Shown here piece after piece: positions 17,545 through 27,857 of a stretch of 64,000 bases of DNA. How positions within the stretch are numbered: position 1 is the first letter of the stretch; the number at the start of each line of letters is the position of its first letter. A program made the position numbers and the translations under genes. The notes below the pieces were generated by a model. It was not told the DNA's origin, made no database searches, and worked only from the letters and a program-made list of their open reading frames with translations. The stretch comes from Bacteroidota bacterium (GTDB lineage Bacteria; Bacteroidota; Bacteroidia; Chitinophagales; Chitinophagaceae): assembly GCA_018266775.1 (NCBI GenBank), contig JAFDZS010000006.1, forward strand, positions 62,001-126,000, read 5' to 3'.

Positions 17545-18978
17545 TTATTCAGTCCGTCGTTGTTTTAAGTCGGCTTCTATTTGCACTTCCATCTTTTTAT
17601 TGATTTCGTAAAAAAATAAAAGTGCTACTGAAATTAAAAAAGGTATTGCAGGATAAATACTGATGAGCATTTTTGTTCCCTGTATTGCGGATGCAGCTTG
17701 CCCTGTGGTTAATTGTGGATCATAATGGTATTTAGCCAGTATCCACGCTACTAACGAACTGCCAATACTCAGTCCTGCTTTTAACCCCACCATCATAGCA
17801 GAAAATATAATGGCTGTTGCCCTGCGGTTATTTTTCCATTCACTAAAGTCTGCCACGTCTGCAATCATCGTCCATAAAACTGGTGTGCTGATGCCATAGA
17901 AAAAACCATGCAGCATTTGTGTAACAAAGATGACACCAATTGATTTGGGTGGAAAGAAATAAAACAGGATGAGGAATATTGTTGAAATAAACAACGATGC
18001 CATAAACACATTGCGCTTGCCATATTTATTGGCAAACCAGGGGGAGATCATGATGCCGATCAAACCTACTAAAATACCACCGCCATTAAATACACCTAAG
18101 CCCAATGATGTATCCGTTTCAAATTTGGGCAGGATTTTTTTAAATGGGGCAAGAAATTCCGTCAAGGCTGTTTTGTCTACATAATTTTCAAAATAATACA
18201 CGTAAGATCCGCCTTTCATGGCAAGGGTAATAAATATCAACGTGGTTACTGTTAGTATAATCAACCATGGCGTATTCTTTACCAGGTCGCCTAAATCCTG
18301 CCTGATGCTTGATTTTTGTTCCGGTTTTGGAATGATCCTTTCTTTTGTGGTCAAAAAACAAATGATCAGCATAATGGTACCAATTACAGAAAGCACGGTC
18401 ATTACTTTTGAGATACCTATTTCTTTTGCATGAATACTTTCCCCTCCTCCTGCTTTAATAATAAAGTTGTACATAAACACCTGTACAAAAAATTGCGCAA
18501 ACATTACTGCTACAAACCTGTACGAGCTTAAACTATTACGTTCTTTCATATCACCGGTAATCACACCACTCAATGCGCCATAAGGTAAATTGTTAGCGGC
18601 GTATAACAACAGCAGCAATGCATAAGTAACTACCGCATAAAAAACTTTTCCATTGTATTCAAACGATGGCGTTTTAAATGCTAATAAAGACACCACGCCC
18701 AACGGCACTGCTGTCCACAAAATCCATGGGCGGAATTTTCCCCATTTAGAACGTGTTCGGTCTGCAATAGCGCCCATTACCGGATTAAACACAAATGCGG
18801 CAACAAGGCCCACCACCAATGTCATCATGGAAGCATGTTCGGGTTTCAAACCATAAATATTCAAATAATAGTAGGCAATCCATGTTACGAGTGTTTGAAA
18901 TACAAGATTAGCAGCTAGGTCTCCAAGGCTGTAACCAATTTTTTCTACTACAGAAAGTTTTTGCGATGTGGTTGTCAT
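17545..18978 (-). CDS. GPH family sugar:cation symporter (MFS)
   Basis: A 477-residue protein with about 12 helices and the glycoside-pentoside-hexuronide signature: EKIGYSLGDLAANLVFQ in TM1, AFVFNPVMGAIADRTRSKWGKFRPW after TM2 and WTMIADVADFSEWKNNRRATAI in the second half. The family includes XylP, XynB and MelB. It probably imports xylose, xylo-oligosaccharides or aldouronic acids across the inner membrane. It stands between GH10 and GH43 genes in the same transcription unit. Confidence 0.92.
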   Translation of the reverse strand: MTTTSQKLSVVEKIGYSLGDLAANLVFQTLVTWIAYYYLNIYGLKPEHASMMTLVVGLVAAFVFNPVMGAIADRTRSKWGKFRPWILWTAVPLGVVSLLAFKTPSFEYNGKVFYAVVTYALLLLLYAANNLPYGALSGVITGDMKERNSLSSYRFVAVMFAQFFVQVFMYNFIIKAGGGESIHAKEIGISKVMTVLSVIGTIMLIICFLTTKERIIPKPEQKSSIRQDLGDLVKNTPWLIILTVTTLIFITLAMKGGSYVYYFENYVDKTALTEFLAPFKKILPKFETDTSLGLGVFNGGGILVGLIGIMISPWFANKYGKRNVFMASLFISTIFLILFYFFPPKSIGVIFVTQMLHGFFYGISTPVLWTMIADVADFSEWKNNRRATAIIFSAMMVGLKAGLSIGSSLVAWILAKYHYDPQLTTGQAASAIQGTKMLISIYPAIPFLISVALLFFYEINKKMEVQIEADLKQRRTE

Positions 18979-19014
18979 GTGTTCTGATTTTATACAGCAG
19001 GTTTGTTATTTAAA

Positions 19015-20136
19015 TTAATGTTTGGCTGCCGTTGCTACAACTTTATAAAATGCAGGTTTGGGTAGAAAATTCCTGTCGAACAGTAATGGATAATTTGTTC
19101 TTCCCCTCACCGGCCAACCGTTGAGCCAGCTTTGTCCATCATTTACGCCCCAAAAGGTTACTCTTGAAATTTGATCTTTATGTTTCACCAGCAATGTAAA
19201 CAATGCTCCGTAATCATCGGCCAGTTTTTGTTGTACGCTGTCCGGCAAACCGTTTGCATAAGGATTCATTGTAGCATCGTTCTGCATGCGCTGGTTCACA
19301 TCTGCACCCTGGAAATTACGTGGCAACACTTCAATATCCAGTTCGGTGATCATTACTTTAATGCCTAATGCTGAATATTGCTCAATGCTTTCCTCAATGT
19401 CCTTCAACGGAATTTTACCCAAATGCCAGTGCCCCTGTATGCCCACGCCATCTATACGCACACCGGCTGCCTGTATTTTTTTTATCAATGCAATACAACC
19501 TGCCCGCTTTGCCGGTTGTTCATTATTATAATCATTATAGTACAATTGCGTATGCGGTGCGGCAGCCTGCGCAGTGCGGAATGCTTCCACTACAAAATCA
19601 TCTCCTAATTTTTGCAGAAAGACTGATTTGCGCATGGTGCCGTCTTCATTCAGTGCTTCATTCACTACATCCCATGATAATACTTTTCCATCATAACGGC
19701 CCGCCACTGTTTTAATGTGGTTGTAAAAAAATGTTTTGAAAGAATCCACATCCTGTATGCGCCTTACAAAGGGCGGCAACTGGCTGTGCCAGATCAGCGT
19801 GTGTGCGTTAACGGTGATACTATTTTTTTTACAGTACGCCACCATTTTATCGGCCATATCAAAATTATACGTATCCCATTGCGGGTGTATGATTTCTGCC
19901 TTCATTACATTTTCCGGTGTGGCGGTATTGAATTGCTGCGGTATCAATACCGCAGCCTGCGGATCTTTTTCTTCAATCTGCATATTGTTCAGGGCTGTAC
20001 CAATAGCAAAATCTTTTTTAAATACTTTTTTTAATGATGGTATTTTTTGATCGGTGGCAGAAGTTTGTGCAGAAATACATGATGCATCCAAAAGCAACAG
20101 TGTACTCATTCCCGCCAGTAATACATTTTTTATCAT
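19015..20136 (-). CDS. GH10 endo-1,4-beta-xylanase
   Basis: A 373-residue secreted enzyme with signal peptide (cleavage near SCISAQ, residue 24). The catalytic acid/base is Glu160 in SWDVVNEALNEDG and the nucleophile Glu265 in VMITELDIEVLP; INAHTLIWHSQLP-type and WGVNDGQSWLNGWP motifs complete the GH10 pattern. It cuts the beta-1,4-xylan backbone and accepts decorated chains, giving short aldouronic acids suitable for GH67/GH115. A Cys at residue 20 (DASC) leaves a small chance that it is a lipoprotein. Confidence 0.95.
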   Translation of the reverse strand: MIKNVLLAGMSTLLLLDASCISAQTSATDQKIPSLKKVFKKDFAIGTALNNMQIEEKDPQAAVLIPQQFNTATPENVMKAEIIHPQWDTYNFDMADKMVAYCKKNSITVNAHTLIWHSQLPPFVRRIQDVDSFKTFFYNHIKTVAGRYDGKVLSWDVVNEALNEDGTMRKSVFLQKLGDDFVVEAFRTAQAAAPHTQLYYNDYNNEQPAKRAGCIALIKKIQAAGVRIDGVGIQGHWHLGKIPLKDIEESIEQYSALGIKVMITELDIEVLPRNFQGADVNQRMQNDATMNPYANGLPDSVQQKLADDYGALFTLLVKHKDQISRVTFWGVNDGQSWLNGWPVRGRTNYPLLFDRNFLPKPAFYKVVATAAKH

Positions 20137-20151
20137 GATGAATGTTTTATT

Positions 20152-22800
20152 TTATTGAATACTATTTTTTGTTTCTGCAGGGCCCAAATAAGTTGCTGCA
20201 GCTTGGCCCCTGTCTATCACTATGCGTTGCAGCACCACACCCGGGTTCACCATCCAGTATTTTAATACATGCCTGCCGGGTGTGTTGATAGTATGCGTGG
20301 ATGTTTTAATGATAATATTTTCCGCTACCCATTTATTCCATATTCCGGCTCCGGTTGCTTTATCTTCTTTATTAATACTGATCACTTGCGGCACTTCATC
20401 ATCAATAGAAACCGCATACTGCAAACCTTCTTCTGTATGCTGAAAATTGAGTGTGGGAGAAAAATATGCATTCACGTTCAGTGTGCCTTTACTCAGTGTA
20501 TAGAATTCATATTCCAGATGCGGTGCATTACCACCCGGTTGCTGTTGTTTGGCTGTTACCGGAAATGCTTCGACAGCAGATGCCGTTCTTCCCAAATCAG
20601 GTAATACCGTCCAGGTAATACCATCTGTGTTTGCTGCTTTGGCAAAATGATATGCTTCTATTACCACACCATTGCTTTCCTCTTCATAAAAAGCATTTTC
20701 TTTTACCGATGAAGGAATAGCTGACCTCGCCTCATCGGCCGCAGGAATAGATTTTTTTTCCTTTACAGAATCGAGTGGCACATATTTTACTTCCGGCATT
20801 TTTTGTACAGGTGGTTGCTGCCAATAGGTGTAGCCAATATGCGTTTGGCTCATCATGTAATTCCACTTGCCATTTTTTAATTGATGATACTGTAATGTGA
20901 TGAGCGAATCATTGTCATAAAGTTCCTTTACTTTATCTGCATAAACATTGGCAACAGCCCAATGATTTGCATAAGCCTCTTTATTGAGGGCTGCGTTGTA
21001 ATACATGGCATTGAGATTGGCACAGGCTTTTACCGGATGCAGTACCAGTTCAAAATAAGCATCCCTGTATGCTGATGGTAATGTACTGTTAACAGACTCG
21101 GCTTTTTTCTGCAATGCATTGTATTCATTAACCACCTTAGCCCATTCCCCGGTTTGCAGGTTGTACGTATTGGCATCCAGCAATTCAGGTTTTCTTCTGC
21201 CATTAAATTTTGTATATTTTTCAAGAATGCCTGCAATCTCTTCTGCATGTGCAGCACCGAATTGTGCAGCAGCCCAGTTAACAGTGTATTGGTGAATAGC
21301 TGCGGGGCCAATCCTTTCCGGGTTCCATGCGTAGTCAAGAAAAAAACTAATGGGTAATTCCATTGGTTTAATATCACCCACATTCACCACCCAAATTTGT
21401 TTTACATTATATTCATAAGCCAGGTGCATCTGTTCCCACACCCGCGGAAGCGGATTTGTGTTCAGCCACTTATAATTCCTTGGCCCGCCCACATAATCAA
21501 AATGATAATAAATGCCATAACCGCCTTTCCTTGCGGGCTCGCCCAGCCTGGGAAGCCTGCGGATATTGCCCCAGTTATCATCACACAGCAATAAGGTAAC
21601 GTCATCGGGCACACGCATTCCGGCGTCATAATAATCCTGCACCTCTTTGTATAATGCCCACAGTTGCGGTGTAGCGGCTGCCGGTTTTTGTGTTACGTCT
21701 TCTATAATTTTCCGCTGGTCTGCCACAATATGTTCCAGCAATTCCGTGGCGGTTCCTTTGGTCATCGGCATATCACCATCGCCCCGCATGCCCACGGTAA
21801 TTATACTTTCACGGCCTTTTCGGTTGATCATGCCCTGTCGCCAGAAGGCCCGCAGTACCGAATCATTTTTGGTATAATCCCATGCACCGGTGCCAAAACG
21901 TTTCCATTCCTGCTGTGCCCGCAACATGGGCTCGTGGTGTGATGTACCCATTACAATACCATATTCATCTGCCAAAACAGGATTGAGTGTATCATCTGCA
22001 TTAAATGCATTACCCCACATGGCAGGCCACAGATAATTGGCTTTTAACCGAAGCAGCAGCTCAAATACTTTTTCGTAAAACTGGTGATTGAACCCGCCAA
22101 ATGTGGCTTTACTCCAGCTGCTTAAACAGGGTGCTTCATCATTGATAAAGAAACCGCGGTATTTTACAAGGGGTGAATCAATTATTTTTTCATTGGGATT
22201 AATGTATAATGCCGTTTGCTTTTTCACCGGCACATCGGCCCACCAATACCAGGGCGAAACGCCCATTTGTTTGGATAATTCAAAAACACCGTATGCTGTT
22301 CCCCTCCTGTCGCTGCCTGCAATCACCATAATATTTCCCGCAGCAATTTTTGAACCGCTCACCGTTTGTACCTGGTACGCTTCCCATTTGCCTGTAATAG
22401 CAGCAAGGTTGATCATTTTCTTTTGTTGTAATAACTGAAGCAATGAAGAATGTTGCTGACTTCCAATTACCAGCAGGTTGGCAATACCGCTGTTCAGTTG
22501 ATGGATGATGGCAGGCTTTTTTCCCGTTACCATTTCAATATCCTGTTGCAGTAATGTTGCCGATCTTAATACCAGTGTTTCATCTGTACTGTCTGTATAA
22601 ATAGTAACATTACCCAAATCAAATTTTGTGGGTTTGGCTGATACTAATTGTGCTTTGCAGAAGACAGTACATAGTAACACACACCATAAAATTATTGCCT
22701 TAGGCAAGCAATGTATTGCAGCCCGCCAAGATGCAACAACACCCCGGCGGGCTGCATTTCGAAAACGGCGGCAATTACTGCCTGGTATCGCAACAATCAT
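20152..22800 (-). CDS. GH115 alpha-glucuronidase
   Basis: An 882-residue enzyme of the expected GH115 length. Key stretches are KYRGFFINDEAPCLSSWSK, FELLLRLKANYLWPAMWGNA, GTSHHEPMLRAQQEW, ITVGMRGDGDMPMTKGT and LLLCDDNWGNIRRLP, followed by a C-terminal beta-rich domain. GH115 removes 4-O-methyl-glucuronic acid from internal xylose residues of xylan. The ATG overlaps the CE15 stop by 4 bp (ATGA), so translation is coupled. About 33 residues rich in Arg and Ala precede the hydrophobic signal core (IILWCVLLCTVFCKAQ), an unusually long n-region. Confidence 0.93.
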   Translation of the reverse strand: MIVAIPGSNCRRFRNAARRGVVASWRAAIHCLPKAIILWCVLLCTVFCKAQLVSAKPTKFDLGNVTIYTDSTDETLVLRSATLLQQDIEMVTGKKPAIIHQLNSGIANLLVIGSQQHSSLLQLLQQKKMINLAAITGKWEAYQVQTVSGSKIAAGNIMVIAGSDRRGTAYGVFELSKQMGVSPWYWWADVPVKKQTALYINPNEKIIDSPLVKYRGFFINDEAPCLSSWSKATFGGFNHQFYEKVFELLLRLKANYLWPAMWGNAFNADDTLNPVLADEYGIVMGTSHHEPMLRAQQEWKRFGTGAWDYTKNDSVLRAFWRQGMINRKGRESIITVGMRGDGDMPMTKGTATELLEHIVADQRKIIEDVTQKPAAATPQLWALYKEVQDYYDAGMRVPDDVTLLLCDDNWGNIRRLPRLGEPARKGGYGIYYHFDYVGGPRNYKWLNTNPLPRVWEQMHLAYEYNVKQIWVVNVGDIKPMELPISFFLDYAWNPERIGPAAIHQYTVNWAAAQFGAAHAEEIAGILEKYTKFNGRRKPELLDANTYNLQTGEWAKVVNEYNALQKKAESVNSTLPSAYRDAYFELVLHPVKACANLNAMYYNAALNKEAYANHWAVANVYADKVKELYDNDSLITLQYHQLKNGKWNYMMSQTHIGYTYWQQPPVQKMPEVKYVPLDSVKEKKSIPAADEARSAIPSSVKENAFYEEESNGVVIEAYHFAKAANTDGITWTVLPDLGRTASAVEAFPVTAKQQQPGGNAPHLEYEFYTLSKGTLNVNAYFSPTLNFQHTEEGLQYAVSIDDEVPQVISINKEDKATGAGIWNKWVAENIIIKTSTHTINTPGRHVLKYWMVNPGVVLQRIVIDRGQAAATYLGPAETKNSIQ

Positions 22801-24332
22801 TTTGAGTAGTTTAATTTTTTACTGGCCCAGGGTATAAAGAATTTAAAGTTGGGGGCATCGGTATGGCCACCATCGTGCTGGCGCCAAGCCAACTCACCCT
22901 CAAGCATACCCGTATTTACCGGCGGCATTTCTTCCTTCATATAATCATTGGTTACGCCAATATCATTTACTCCCAACAATTTGAATACGGCACCTGCGGC
23001 CACTGTTGCCATGTAACTTCCTTTATGGTCCAGCCAGTTGGCATCGCCTTTCTCAGGTATTCCGTAACTGATAAAAGTCAACCGCGGCGCACATAAGGCT
23101 ATCAGTTCATGGCTGTCCACCGGCAAATCGCAACCCGTTTTTGCTCCCGTAGTGGATTGTGCTGCACCATACTTTAAATAATTACCACACATCCAGTAGT
23201 ATCCGCCCCCAGTAAGGCTTTCCACAGCTTCACCAAAAACGCGGCGGTGCAGTGTTGCACCACCCTTGCCGGATGAACCCACTAACACCACAGCAAAACG
23301 CTGATCGAATGCCATGGTTACCAATGCTGCTTTACCATAGCGTGACACACCTTCGATGCCTACTTTCTTTGCATCCACCAAACTATCAGTTTCCAAATAA
23401 TCCAATCCGCGTGATGCACCCCAGGCCCACGCACGCAATGCGCCCCAGTCTTCAGGTTTGCGTGGTTGCCCCTTATTCGTCAATCCAATAATGCCCCTGG
23501 TAATACCTTCGCCATTATCGGCCTGTATACTCGTGGTTTCAATGGTTACATAACCCCAGCCTGCTGCGAGTAATTGTTCTGTTGGCGGCGAATCACCATT
23601 TACTGCCGGCGCAAAAAAATTGGGGCCAGGCAAACGTGTAACCGGTGTGTACGCCGGGTATTTATCAAAAATCATTTTAAGAGAAGGATCCTGTCTGATC
23701 ATCATTTCTTTAAATGCGGAATTGATCTTTTCCATTTCGTCCGGCGATGGTTGTGCAGGCGCAGGAAAAGATGGCCGGCCACTGAACATAATCAATACCG
23801 GTACCGGGCCTTTTACATTTGCAGGTACCACCAGCATCATGTTGATATCCACATTTATCAGCGGGTAGGCGTTATTGTCAACATGCCCCTGTAACATTTT
23901 AACAATAACAGGAGTACGGGCAACAAATTCCCTTTCCATTACTTTAACCGTCCAGCTTACCTGGGGTACATTGGCAGGAATACGGCCATACACTTCTTTT
24001 TCAAAATCTTCCACAATCTCCGGCCGGCGTTGCTTCCACCATTGTTCAGCAGTGGTAATTTTGGTTCCCTTGCGTGTGGCAAGCACATCGGGCAATACCG
24101 GACAGGGATTAGCTTTTGTTTGATCGTAGTTGGCATGGTTGGGTGCATTCGCATCGCCTGATGGCCCCGGCCGCAATTGTGTAATGCCTAATTGTTTCAT
24201 CATATTTTCATGATCCTGCTGTGTTGTAAATACTACCGGCTTAGGAAACTTCGATGAATCTACACCCTGCGCCCTGCAATCGATTGCAATTGCAAGCCAA
24301 AAAAAACTCAGCAATAGAAAATGCTTAGTCAT
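22797..24332 (-). CDS. CE15 glucuronoyl (methyl) esterase
   Basis: A 511-residue secreted protein (signal MTKHFLLLSFFWLAIAIDCR, then AQ). The CE15 nucleophile is Ser330 in KVGIEGVSRYGKAALV and the His is His490 in RQHDGGHTDAPN; GWGYVTIETTSIQADNG and WGALRAWAWGASRGLDYLE are characteristic. CE15 enzymes split the ester between lignin alcohols and 4-O-methyl-glucuronic acid on xylan, releasing xylan from lignin. Its coupling with GH115 through a 4-bp overlap fits sequential action on the same side group. The active-site acid was not assigned. Confidence 0.93.
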   Translation of the reverse strand: MTKHFLLLSFFWLAIAIDCRAQGVDSSKFPKPVVFTTQQDHENMMKQLGITQLRPGPSGDANAPNHANYDQTKANPCPVLPDVLATRKGTKITTAEQWWKQRRPEIVEDFEKEVYGRIPANVPQVSWTVKVMEREFVARTPVIVKMLQGHVDNNAYPLINVDINMMLVVPANVKGPVPVLIMFSGRPSFPAPAQPSPDEMEKINSAFKEMMIRQDPSLKMIFDKYPAYTPVTRLPGPNFFAPAVNGDSPPTEQLLAAGWGYVTIETTSIQADNGEGITRGIIGLTNKGQPRKPEDWGALRAWAWGASRGLDYLETDSLVDAKKVGIEGVSRYGKAALVTMAFDQRFAVVLVGSSGKGGATLHRRVFGEAVESLTGGGYYWMCGNYLKYGAAQSTTGAKTGCDLPVDSHELIALCAPRLTFISYGIPEKGDANWLDHKGSYMATVAAGAVFKLLGVNDIGVTNDYMKEEMPPVNTGMLEGELAWRQHDGGHTDAPNFKFFIPWASKKLNYSK

Positions 24333-24376
24333 GGTAATTGTATTTTGTGTTTACTTTCATTTTACTTTTTCTCCAT

Positions 24377-25918
24377 TCATTTCAGTTCCAGAACAGCAAC
24401 ACTGAATGGAGGCAATGTTACTGTAAGCTGTTGACCATTCAACCGCACTCCTGAAAATGGAACAGGTGTAACTGTATTGGGTTGTTCAAACGTGTTGTGA
24501 TCCTGCAGGTGTGCTGATTTTAAAATTCGTCCGGTAACGGTTGTTGCAGCAATTCCTCCCAGCGTAACTGTTATAGTTTGTTCTTTTCCCGCATCTATGT
24601 TGACCAGTGAAATATGTACGGCGCCGTTTTTATCCCGTGATGCTGATGCAGATATTGCTGTCAGCTTCTGACCATTCAGCACATAATCATTACTGGTAAT
24701 TTTCAGCGGCAGCATTACGGCATTTTGATGCACATTATACATCTCCATTACATGGTACGTTGGTGTGAGTACTATTTTTTCTTTATTCGTAAGAATGACA
24801 GATTGCAGTACATTGATGGTTTGTGCAAGGTTAGCCATGCGCACCCGTTCGCAGTGATTATTGAAAATATTCAGTGAAAGGCCTGCAATCATCGCATCAC
24901 GCATGGAACTTTGCTGGTACAGGAAAGCAGGATTGGTTCCCGGCTCCACATTATACCAGCCTCCCCATTCATCCACCACCAATGCCACTTTTCTTTCAGG
25001 ATCGTACTTATCCATCACTGCACTGTTCCTGGTAATAAAATTGTCCAGTCTCCAGGCTTCACTCATTGTTTTGAAATATTCCGCTTCGCTGAATGCAGTG
25101 GCCGAACCTTTATTGCTCCAGTTGATCACGGAATAATGATGTACAGACAATCCATCAATCATCCGTAAAGGAATTTTGCTCATCACTGTTTCTGTCCATT
25201 TATAATCTTCCGACCCGGGGCCAACTGCAATGCGGAACAATCCTTCACTGTTGCCGTAGCTGGTCATAAAAGTGGCGTATTTTTTAAATTCATTCACGTA
25301 ATAGTCCGCATCCATGTGCCCGCCGCAATCCCACGATTCATTACCCACTCCCCAATACTTAACATGCCAGGGTGTGCTGCGGCCGTTTTGCTTCCGCATA
25401 TCTGTAAGGTACCCGGTGCCGTTAGCATGGTTTACATATTGCACCCACTCTGCCGCTTCCTGTACTGTTCCCCCTCCTACATTAACGGCCAGGTAAGGGT
25501 CGGCACCCAGCAATTCACACATATCAAGGAATTCGTTGGTACCAAAACTATTGTCTTCTCTTATGTTTCCCCAGGTAACATTTTCAATCGGCTTACGTTT
25601 GTCTTCCGGGCCGATGGCGTCTTTCCAGTGATAGGTATCGGCAAAACATCCGCCGGGCCATCTCAGCACAGGTATTTTTAGTTTGCGCAGGGCTTCTATC
25701 ACATCCAGCCGTACACCATTTTTATTTGGTATAGAAGAATTGGTTCCCACATAAAATCCATCATAAATGCAATGGCCCAAATGCTCGGCAAAGTGGCCAT
25801 AAATATTTTTACTGATGGTATCTTTCGCTGCACCAGCATCTATCACCACAGTATTTTGCGCTGCAGCAATTGTGATGATAAAGCATGCTGCAAGTGTGAA
25901 CAGTAACAGGTGCTTCAT
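24377..25918 (-). CDS. GH51 alpha-L-arabinofuranosidase
   Basis: A 513-residue enzyme with a signal peptide (AAAQ near residue 20). GH51 landmarks are NIYGHFAEHLGHCIYDG, VLRWPGGCFADTYHWKDAIGP, Glu194 (acid/base) in KYWGVGNESWDCGG and Glu317 (nucleophile) in VVDEWGGWY. It removes arabinosyl side groups from arabinoxylan or arabino-oligosaccharides, here probably in the periplasm. It is 6 bp upstream of nothing else on this strand but follows the esterase gene by only 5 bp, so it is part of the same operon. Confidence 0.94.
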   Translation of the reverse strand: MKHLLLFTLAACFIITIAAAQNTVVIDAGAAKDTISKNIYGHFAEHLGHCIYDGFYVGTNSSIPNKNGVRLDVIEALRKLKIPVLRWPGGCFADTYHWKDAIGPEDKRKPIENVTWGNIREDNSFGTNEFLDMCELLGADPYLAVNVGGGTVQEAAEWVQYVNHANGTGYLTDMRKQNGRSTPWHVKYWGVGNESWDCGGHMDADYYVNEFKKYATFMTSYGNSEGLFRIAVGPGSEDYKWTETVMSKIPLRMIDGLSVHHYSVINWSNKGSATAFSEAEYFKTMSEAWRLDNFITRNSAVMDKYDPERKVALVVDEWGGWYNVEPGTNPAFLYQQSSMRDAMIAGLSLNIFNNHCERVRMANLAQTINVLQSVILTNKEKIVLTPTYHVMEMYNVHQNAVMLPLKITSNDYVLNGQKLTAISASASRDKNGAVHISLVNIDAGKEQTITVTLGGIAATTVTGRILKSAHLQDHNTFEQPNTVTPVPFSGVRLNGQQLTVTLPPFSVAVLELK

Positions 25919-25923
25919 ATTTT

Positions 25924-27846
25924 TTATTTACCGGTTTGAAATGGGGAAGCCGGCAAACCTTCCCTGTTATATAAATTTGGATTTACAGGATCATCTGCCC
26001 AGGCATAACGAACATATTGCGGATGCTGTACTGCATCGCTCCATACCAACACTGTATTACCCTCAATTTTTGTTTTCGCCCAAACAAATCTTTTATCTGC
26101 CCCGGCAATAGCAAACTCAGCAGGTGATATGCCGTCGCTTGTCATTAAACCATTTACTGCATGTGTAAAGCTGATTCGGATGATGTTGCCGTTGATCACC
26201 GCAGTGTCATATAATGGCCCCGAATACTCTATTTTTTTGCCGTAAGCTAAACTCAATGCCGGTAAAGCCAGCCGGTCGCCAACTATTTTTTTATTGTCTG
26301 GATGAATATCATTCCATTCCCCTGCATCAATTGCCACCACCATTGCGGTATTGGGTACCGACAAAGTGCTCAGCTGTGCTTCTCTTAACATCGCCCAATT
26401 ACTTTCTGATGGCAAATAGTTATATTCCATAAAGCCGGGTAATTGTATATACAGAAAGGGCAGTACACCCTGTTGCCATTTATTACGCCAGTCGTTAATC
26501 AATGCCGGCTGCAATTGTGCATATTCCCTGGGTTTGCCCGTATTGGCTTCGCCCTGGTACCAGCAAAAGCCTTTGATGGTATAGTTAATGCAGGGCGCCA
26601 CCATAGCATTATACAACGCAGTGGGCTGGCTTTGCATAGAAAAGCCGCCACCGTTAAACCTTTGCGGTACAAATACCGCACCCACTTTATACTGCCAGGT
26701 GCCTTTTAAATCAACCGTATCGTTGCCGGCAAAAACGCAGTAAGGTTTATCTGGCACAAAACCACCTTTGCCGGCATAATTGGTAACCCGGATGACAAAA
26801 ATATTTTTTCCAGCCTTTAAAATGCCTGCTGCAATTTTATATCGTCTTTGTGGGTACTGGTAAGTGGTAGTTCCTGCCTTTTGTCCGTTGATGTACAACT
26901 CATCAGCATCCACAATTCGCCCTAAAAAAATGGTTGCCGGTTTCCCTTCCATTGCTGCAGGAATATTTACTTCCCGGCGGTACCAAACAATGCCGTCTAA
27001 ATCTTTAATGCCCTGGTCTTCCCAATAACCGGGTATGTTAATGTTCTTCCAGTGTACAGGTTGAAAATTATTGTCGTACCATTTTGGTTCATTCACCATT
27101 CCTTCATCAGTATATCGTTGTGGCGCAGTAATGGTTGACATGGCTGTTTTGATGTACATCGTATCCTTATTTTTTTGCATTACGGCATTGATGGCGCTGA
27201 AGTCTTTCAATCCTTCTTCACTCGTCCACGCTTCAATGGGTGTGCCGCCCACCGATGCATTGATAATACCTATGGGCACATGCAGCTCGTCGTATATTTT
27301 TTTTGCAAAGAAATAAGCCACTGCAGAAAATGGCCTTACTTTATCTCCTACAGCCGGTTGCCAGCTGCCATAAGCCAGGTCTTGCTGCGGGCCTTGTACG
27401 TTGCTTTTATTCGGAACCCAAAACTGCCTGATCTGCGGATAATTAGCCGTTGCAATTTCATTGGCATAACGCACGTCATGAATATTCATCTGGTGCACCA
27501 TGTTACTTTGCCCGCTGCAAAACCAAACATCGCCAAACAGCACATCGTGCAGTTCTATAGTATTTTTTCCGGTAAACAAAATGGTATATGGCCCCCCTGC
27601 CGGTGTTGCAGGCAAATTGGTCTTCCATTGCCCGCCTGCATCTGCACGTGCAAGTATTTTTTTATGGTTGAATGCAATAATAATTTTTTCACCCGGCGAC
27701 GCCCATCCCCAAATATTTACATTAGCATCACGCTGCAATATCATACTGTCGCGGATGAGTGCGGGCAAACGTATTTGTGCTGTACCCTGTAATACAAACA
27801 ACGCAATAAAAAATAGTATCGCTGCAGTTCGTTTTTTCATAAGCAA
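25924..27846 (-). CDS. Sialate O-acetylesterase-type SGNH esterase with inserted jelly-roll domain, putative acetylxylan esterase
   Basis: A 640-residue secreted protein (signal ends at QGTAQ, residue 24). The nucleophile is Ser111 in GDVWFCSGQSNMVHQM, and the late Asp/His pair is in VVAIDAGEWNDIHPDNKK. Residues about 245-350 form a GH2-like sugar-binding insertion (GYWEDQGIKDLDGIVWYRRE, VDADELYINGQKAG). Annotation pipelines call this sialate O-acetylesterase, but nothing in the locus concerns sialic acid. The arrangement resembles CE20-type xylan acetylesterases, so deacetylation of xylan is the better guess. Confidence 0.85.
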   Translation of the reverse strand: MLMKKRTAAILFFIALFVLQGTAQIRLPALIRDSMILQRDANVNIWGWASPGEKIIIAFNHKKILARADAGGQWKTNLPATPAGGPYTILFTGKNTIELHDVLFGDVWFCSGQSNMVHQMNIHDVRYANEIATANYPQIRQFWVPNKSNVQGPQQDLAYGSWQPAVGDKVRPFSAVAYFFAKKIYDELHVPIGIINASVGGTPIEAWTSEEGLKDFSAINAVMQKNKDTMYIKTAMSTITAPQRYTDEGMVNEPKWYDNNFQPVHWKNINIPGYWEDQGIKDLDGIVWYRREVNIPAAMEGKPATIFLGRIVDADELYINGQKAGTTTYQYPQRRYKIAAGILKAGKNIFVIRVTNYAGKGGFVPDKPYCVFAGNDTVDLKGTWQYKVGAVFVPQRFNGGGFSMQSQPTALYNAMVAPCINYTIKGFCWYQGEANTGKPREYAQLQPALINDWRNKWQQGVLPFLYIQLPGFMEYNYLPSESNWAMLREAQLSTLSVPNTAMVVAIDAGEWNDIHPDNKKIVGDRLALPALSLAYGKKIEYSGPLYDTAVINGNIIRISFTHAVNGLMTSDGISPAEFAIAGADKRFVWAKTKIEGNTVLVWSDAVQHPQYVRYAWADDPVNPNLYNREGLPASPFQTGK

Positions 27847-27857
27847 ACCTGTTGTTT

